From assembly GCA_013289605.1 (NCBI GenBank), contig JABCZS010000011.1:1-57283 (forward strand): DNA of 57,283 nucleotides. The letters are read 5' to 3'. Under the pieces are notes generated by a model. It had not been told where the DNA came from. It was given only the letters and a program-made list of their open reading frames with translations, and made no database searches. The position numbers and the translations under genes were made by a program. The DNA comes from Gammaproteobacteria bacterium. GTDB lineage: Bacteria; Pseudomonadota; Gammaproteobacteria; JABCZS01. This document shows positions 54,901 through 57,283 of the stretch, piece by piece. Numbering within the stretch: position 1 is the stretch's first letter; every line of letters starts with the position of its first letter.

Positions 54901-55036
54901 CACCGGTTAATGCCCCATGAATAATTAATAAAGAGACCACCATCTTGTAGACATTATCATTAAAGGCCCCTAAAAATTGGGCCACAAGGAAATAACAAAA
55001 CTCTTTTCTTTTCAATAACGCCGCGTAAGTAATCAT
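51965..55036 (-). CDS. LplT-PlsC-Aas fusion with degenerate, truncated ligase domain
   Basis: 1023 aa. Domain 1 (about 1-400): MFS transporter of the lysophospholipid flippase LplT type, with FLGAFNDNVYK. Domain 2 (about 415-590): PlsC acyltransferase with NHVSYVD (437-443), EGSITRTGQL and PVYIDELW. Domain 3 (about 600-1023): AMP-forming acyl-ACP synthetase. In domain 3 the ATP P-loop reads CFSRGAQTSIQGAVLSHGN instead of the usual TSGSEGxPKG, and the protein ends right after the DGFLYYKGRI motif, so the ~110-aa C-terminal lid with the catalytic lysine is absent. YGxxE (917-921) and TGD are kept. Flipping and acyl transfer may work; acyl activation is doubtful. Confidence 0.88.
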   Translation of the reverse strand: MITYAALLKRKEFCYFLVAQFLGAFNDNVYKMVVSLLIIHGALTGELLSITAIVFILPSLFFSGYAGYLADRYSKRTVLILTKATEILALLAAVFALMLESKALMLAVLFAMATKSAFFSPAKYGILPETVSSAELSHANGIVQMSTYLAILLGGVCGGLLLNIWGETPYKIGLVLIGIAIIASLCTLGIARVNAASSRVMQLNPWSEINKGIKDFFKHPLLFWVVMAIAYFWALGLTMQINIVALGHFTLDWSPFAIASMQAMLGVGIGVGSLLAGRMSGDQIEPGLIPLGAILMGVCLLSLSSAQLSPVAIYLLLTGAGLAAGLYIVPLNALLQEIPEASQKGRMIATANFLGAVAMLLAAGMTWVFYSYWELTPKTVLMLMGIGTLLLSLMTLKVFPDFFLRFLTFLITHTLYRVKMVGYPNFPKNGPALLVCNHVSYVDGMILSGAIPRFIRYMILKDFYEHKLLHWLFKLAHAIPVKEGEYEMTLQAFEEVRESLRQGHIVCIFAEGSITRTGQLLPFHKGFERIMKNLPDVPIIPVYIDELWNSIFAFRDGKVIWKLPKRIPIRVTLAFGAPLPGNSNTSTVRQAVQELGAALKFQTQSPKDTLSLRLLHTARWRYFKFCMADPHTSRLSYGNFISDALLLAHYLRTQYADQKMIGVLLPPSVAGATVNVAITLAGKTAINFIPGPCKTDRQFFIEASQTQVIITTRAFEEEINAERSPGVQTVYYEELPQPTILAKKIARFMTFYLPSRWVLKYYGDATVRAHTPAAVCFSRGAQTSIQGAVLSHGNVLANTQSHSYILHLKPSDRMLGVMPFHDAYGYSCTLWMALVNGMGVFYHAYPTKDNDNLGRIMSRFKTSVMFDRVENYTAYLETVRPSHFSYIRCAIVAGEALPDPLADAFVDKFALELLDSYGCVEMGPGIAINVPDVRRPGRIQRGSRPGSAGHPLPGVAVRVVDKNTGKILEAGEEGLLLVRGLGMMQGYLGETEVTQSVMRDGWYVTGDSVVLGADGFLYYKGRI

Positions 55037-55059
55037 AGTGTTCCATGGTGATTTAAATC

Positions 55060-55156
55060 GGACGGATGAAAAATGCGGCTGTTAGGGTGTTTTTTGGCGA
55101 TTTTGCGACAGCCATGAGCAAAAAAACACCCTAACAGCCGCATTTTTCATCCGTCC
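55060..55156. repeat. 97-bp near-perfect hairpin element, copy B
   Basis: The stem GGACGGATGAAAAATGCGG / CCGCATTTTTCATCCGTCC continues through GCTGTTAGGGTG / CACCCTAACAGC around the same loop as copy A (43910-44010). Stem positions that differ from copy A change on both arms. Confidence 0.88.
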
Positions 55157-55194
55157 TGTTAAAAATTCGGACCGCCGTAGCGATACAACAGATA

Positions 55195-55773
55195 TTAAGC
55201 TCGCCGCAAGGCGAGTCGCCTCACTTTGCTGATCTCGCCTTTAAGTGTAGCCAAGCCAACTGGAGTATGCTGATAATTTAAAGTTTCTGGCGTCTCGCGC
55301 ACAAAGTAAACCTGCAGACGCAATAAGGCCTGCGAGTGATGATACAGGATCAGTGTACCTCTAAAGTGTTCTTGGATGTGCCGAGTCTCAGGATGATACT
55401 GCATCGCCAACTGCTCCAGCACTAAGCGTGCTTGATGCGATCCAGGTAACTGCACGCGTATGGGCACGGGATTATTCTCCGCGAACCACCAAGCCAAGGG
55501 CTGTTCTAGAAAAAAATGGCTCTCTTGTAGAGCAATCACACACGGCGAAACACTGCAATGCGTGATCGGTGTAGGGGTAAGCCCCAGCGGTAACTGCACA
55601 ATGATGTCCTGGGTGAGTCTTAAGGCGACATCGGTTAAGGCTTCTAATTGGAACCTATCTCGCCAAAGTAGACTGCGTTTTAACGCACTCGCCCCTTCGT
55701 GTGCGCTGTTGATAAGCGCGGCGCTTAAGATCATTATCAGCGCCATGGTGCTGACTAAAATGTAGCCCTTCAT
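55195..55773 (-). CDS. pilX: Type IV pilus minor pilin PilX
   Basis: 192 aa from ATG 55773, which has an AGAGGA site; the frame opens 8 codons upstream. N-terminal hydrophobic helix KGYILVSTMALIMILSAALI with no classical GFxxxE prepilin site, typical of the PilX family. Two cysteines (HCSVSPC) in the middle. It belongs to the tip minor pilins that prime pilus assembly. Third gene of the pilV-pilW-pilX set; no pilY1 follows. Confidence 0.82.
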   Translation of the reverse strand: MKGYILVSTMALIMILSAALINSAHEGASALKRSLLWRDRFQLEALTDVALRLTQDIIVQLPLGLTPTPITHCSVSPCVIALQESHFFLEQPLAWWFAENNPVPIRVQLPGSHQARLVLEQLAMQYHPETRHIQEHFRGTLILYHHSQALLRLQVYFVRETPETLNYQHTPVGLATLKGEISKVRRLALRRA

Positions 55774-55793
55774 AGGATCCTCTGTTTTTAGAC

Positions 55794-56768
55794 TCACTGC
55801 AATGACGCATTATATAAAGGTACAGCCAATTGTCCTGGCGCATAATGTCCAGGTGCGCTGGGCGTAACGGCTAGCCCTTGCCAAAAATAACTAGGACGGG
55901 TCAAGGATGCCTGCGGTGCAAAGGCGAGGATTTCTAATCCGACGGCTTTAACGTGTTGCCAATCCTGGATGGATGCGGCATTCACCCTCTGTGCTTGATT
56001 ATTTTGCAACACAACATAATTTACCGCCCATTTCTCTATGCCGGCCACCAACTCTATAGGCGGACTATCGGGCAATATACTTTGTCGATATAAAGCAAGC
56101 CCTGCTTGTCGAGTACTTTGCGCGAGATAATATGCCTCGATTTGCCAGTGCATCACTTGCGCATCCACCGCGTACACGTGACTGAGTGCTGCACTATGAT
56201 TTTCTGGACTCAAGTGTTGCAAGACTTGTCCTTTGGCTTCATTTTGTACTGCGCTAATTTTAAATAAATCAGCACGGTGACAATCGGCAATGAGCACAAT
56301 ATCGCCTGCAGCAAAGAGTTGCTCTGGAATATGAATAGGATCCTGAACTGTAGTCATGGCTTTTGTAAGGTGAGCACGGGCATAGCCTGCATGTTCAATC
56401 AATACCACATCGGTATTGATTGCAGGACGATGGGCTAAATAATAAGGCAGTGGCGGCTGCCAGCGCCCTTCATGACCAAAAAAACCCGTCACAGGTAATA
56501 GGGTTAACTGTATAGGTAAATGGCGAACCTGTGATGTGAAGGGCAACTGCGCACTCGAAAGACAACCCGCTTCCCCTGCAGTCTGCAACGCATTATGTAA
56601 GATCTGCAATGCCAGTTGCGTATTTTCTTGAGCACGCAATACGGCCTGTTGCGCTAGGTAGCGTTGTTGCGCGTGAGTAAAAAACTCCTGACTCGCAAGT
56701 AGCACTAGGCTACTTAACCCTAAAACAATCATTAATTCTAGTAGTGAAAATCCTGCTGAATTAGCCAT
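55794..56768 (-). CDS. pilW: Type IV pilus minor pilin PilW
   Basis: 324 aa. Prepilin N-terminus with cleavage site AGFSLLELMIVLGLSSLVLL, PilW-like length, and a large C-terminal head. It starts 3 bp after pilV. Confidence 0.88.
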   Translation of the reverse strand: MANSAGFSLLELMIVLGLSSLVLLASQEFFTHAQQRYLAQQAVLRAQENTQLALQILHNALQTAGEAGCLSSAQLPFTSQVRHLPIQLTLLPVTGFFGHEGRWQPPLPYYLAHRPAINTDVVLIEHAGYARAHLTKAMTTVQDPIHIPEQLFAAGDIVLIADCHRADLFKISAVQNEAKGQVLQHLSPENHSAALSHVYAVDAQVMHWQIEAYYLAQSTRQAGLALYRQSILPDSPPIELVAGIEKWAVNYVVLQNNQAQRVNAASIQDWQHVKAVGLEILAFAPQASLTRPSYFWQGLAVTPSAPGHYAPGQLAVPLYNASLQ

Positions 56769-56771
56769 ACC

Positions 56772-57140
56772 TTACTCTCGCATTAAGCGTACACAGTGTA
56801 GGTGATCCTGGCCGCACCCATTTGAGGACAAGGGGGAGTGCCAAGTAACAAGGATTTCCGTCGCAGTGATTTCACCTGCACCACTGGGGAGTAATTGTGC
56901 CAGCCTTGCCTGCCATTGCTGCGTCAGGTCATTGAGTGTTGCACTACTAAAAGAAGAAAATAATGCAGATAAATAATACGCTTGCATGACCGCAAGACTA
57001 ATCGTTTGACTCTCTTGCAGTTGGCGCTGCACTAAGGCTTGCATTTGCAAAAGGCCCAGTACACCTGCAGAAAAAATAGCCAGTGCAAGAATTAATTCAA
57101 GAAAAGTGTAGCCTTTAGATTTGTTAAATAAAAAAGACAT
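56772..57140 (-). CDS. pilV: Type IV pilus minor pilin PilV
   Basis: 122 aa. Prepilin motif KGYTFLELILALAIFSAGVL (the usual F after G is Y here) and the PilV-type GLLQMQALVQRQLQES helix; C-terminal cysteines (GCGQDHLHC). First gene of the visible minor-pilin set. Somewhat short for PilV. Confidence 0.88.
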   Translation of the reverse strand: MSFLFNKSKGYTFLELILALAIFSAGVLGLLQMQALVQRQLQESQTISLAVMQAYYLSALFSSFSSATLNDLTQQWQARLAQLLPSGAGEITATEILVTWHSPLSSNGCGQDHLHCVRLMRE

Positions 57141-57215
57141 GTCATATCCCTCTTTTTTTGCTCTTCGTAGGACCGGAGTTTTTTTGAAGCTTGACGTACA
57201 TCAAGTATTGATAAA

Positions 57216-57263
57216 AATCCCCCCGGCCGCAGCGGCCGGCCCCCTTTACAAAGGGGGCAAGCT
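57216..57263. repeat. Dispersed GC-rich palindromic repeat, copy at window end
   Basis: AATCCCCCCGGCCGCAGCGG, then CCGGCCCCCTTTACAAAGGG and GGCAAGC. A TTGACGTACATCAAG centre (57191-57205) precedes it, as in the copies at 24.0-24.4 kb and 40.3 kb. It lies upstream of pilV. Confidence 0.85.
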
Positions 57264-57283
57264 TCTCTCCTGCCCCGCTGCAT

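Overview
The window reads as a chromosomal segment of a host-associated gammaproteobacterium, most likely of the Legionellales (Legionella/Coxiella/Rickettsiella/Berkiella neighbourhood). This rests on gene orders typical of Gammaproteobacteria (serC-cmk-rpsA-ihfB-lapA-lapB; tig-clpP-clpX-lon; a Pro-Arg-His-Leu tRNA cluster; pilV-pilW-pilX), Gram-negative envelope genes (lpxH, lpxL-type acyltransferase, lapAB), and several large orphan proteins that look like secreted effectors: an ankyrin protein, a five-repeat helical protein, a multi-pass membrane protein and a coiled-coil protein. The species cannot be fixed from sequence alone.

Layout. 1-5741 (minus): serC, cmk, rpsA, ihfB, lapA, lapB. 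5829-6551 (plus): lpxH, with a promoter so close that its mRNA may be leaderless. 6552-8028: non-coding, three tandem ~411-460 bp repeat units, each holding a 216 bp palindromic element. 8029-14279 (minus): tRNA-Pro, -Arg, -His and -Leu, then tig, clpP, clpX and lon. 14382-16482 (plus): secreted serine hydrolase and alpha/beta hydrolase. 17017-20170: a 913-aa membrane orphan and a small membrane protein. 20220-20656: half of the palindromic element beside an orphan Phd-type antitoxin. 20754-22848: Rsm22-type methyltransferase and a secreted orphan. 22929-27140: a Fur-box-preceded iron(III) ABC transporter (fbpA, fbpB, fbpC) with a palindromic repeat array between fbpA and fbpB. 27158-28630: orphan and folD. 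28637-31471: 944-aa protein with five ~150-aa repeats. 31842-32472: a toxin-antitoxin pair whose toxin is cut off by a 165 bp MITE-like element. 32627-39520 (minus): gltX, the 1284-aa ankyrin protein and cysS. 39650-43800: secreted cyclophilin, gyrA, ubiG. 43801-44058: nested repeats. 44059-45421: lpxL-like acyltransferase and PH-domain protein. 45700-48013: coiled-coil orphan, YciK-like SDR, dapB. 48016-55036 (minus): an LplT-PlsC-Aas fusion with a degenerate, truncated ligase part, followed by a 1314-aa membrane protein. 55195-57140 (minus): minor pilins PilV, PilW, PilX.

Two themes stand out. First, the four orphan effector-like genes (17017, 28637, 34161, 45700) all have upstream direct repeats of the form TTAA-N7-TTAA (three exact, one with a mismatch). 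This is the spacing of the PmrA box that controls Dot/Icm effector genes in Legionella and Coxiella; at 45700 the second half-site sits exactly at the -35 position, 17 bp before a perfect TATAAT. I infer a small PmrA-like regulon of effector candidates scattered among housekeeping genes. Second, at least four families of palindromic, MITE-like repeats fill the intergenic spaces; two of them abut damaged or incomplete toxin-antitoxin loci, one lies inside the iron operon, and one hairpin family has compensatory stem changes around an identical loop.
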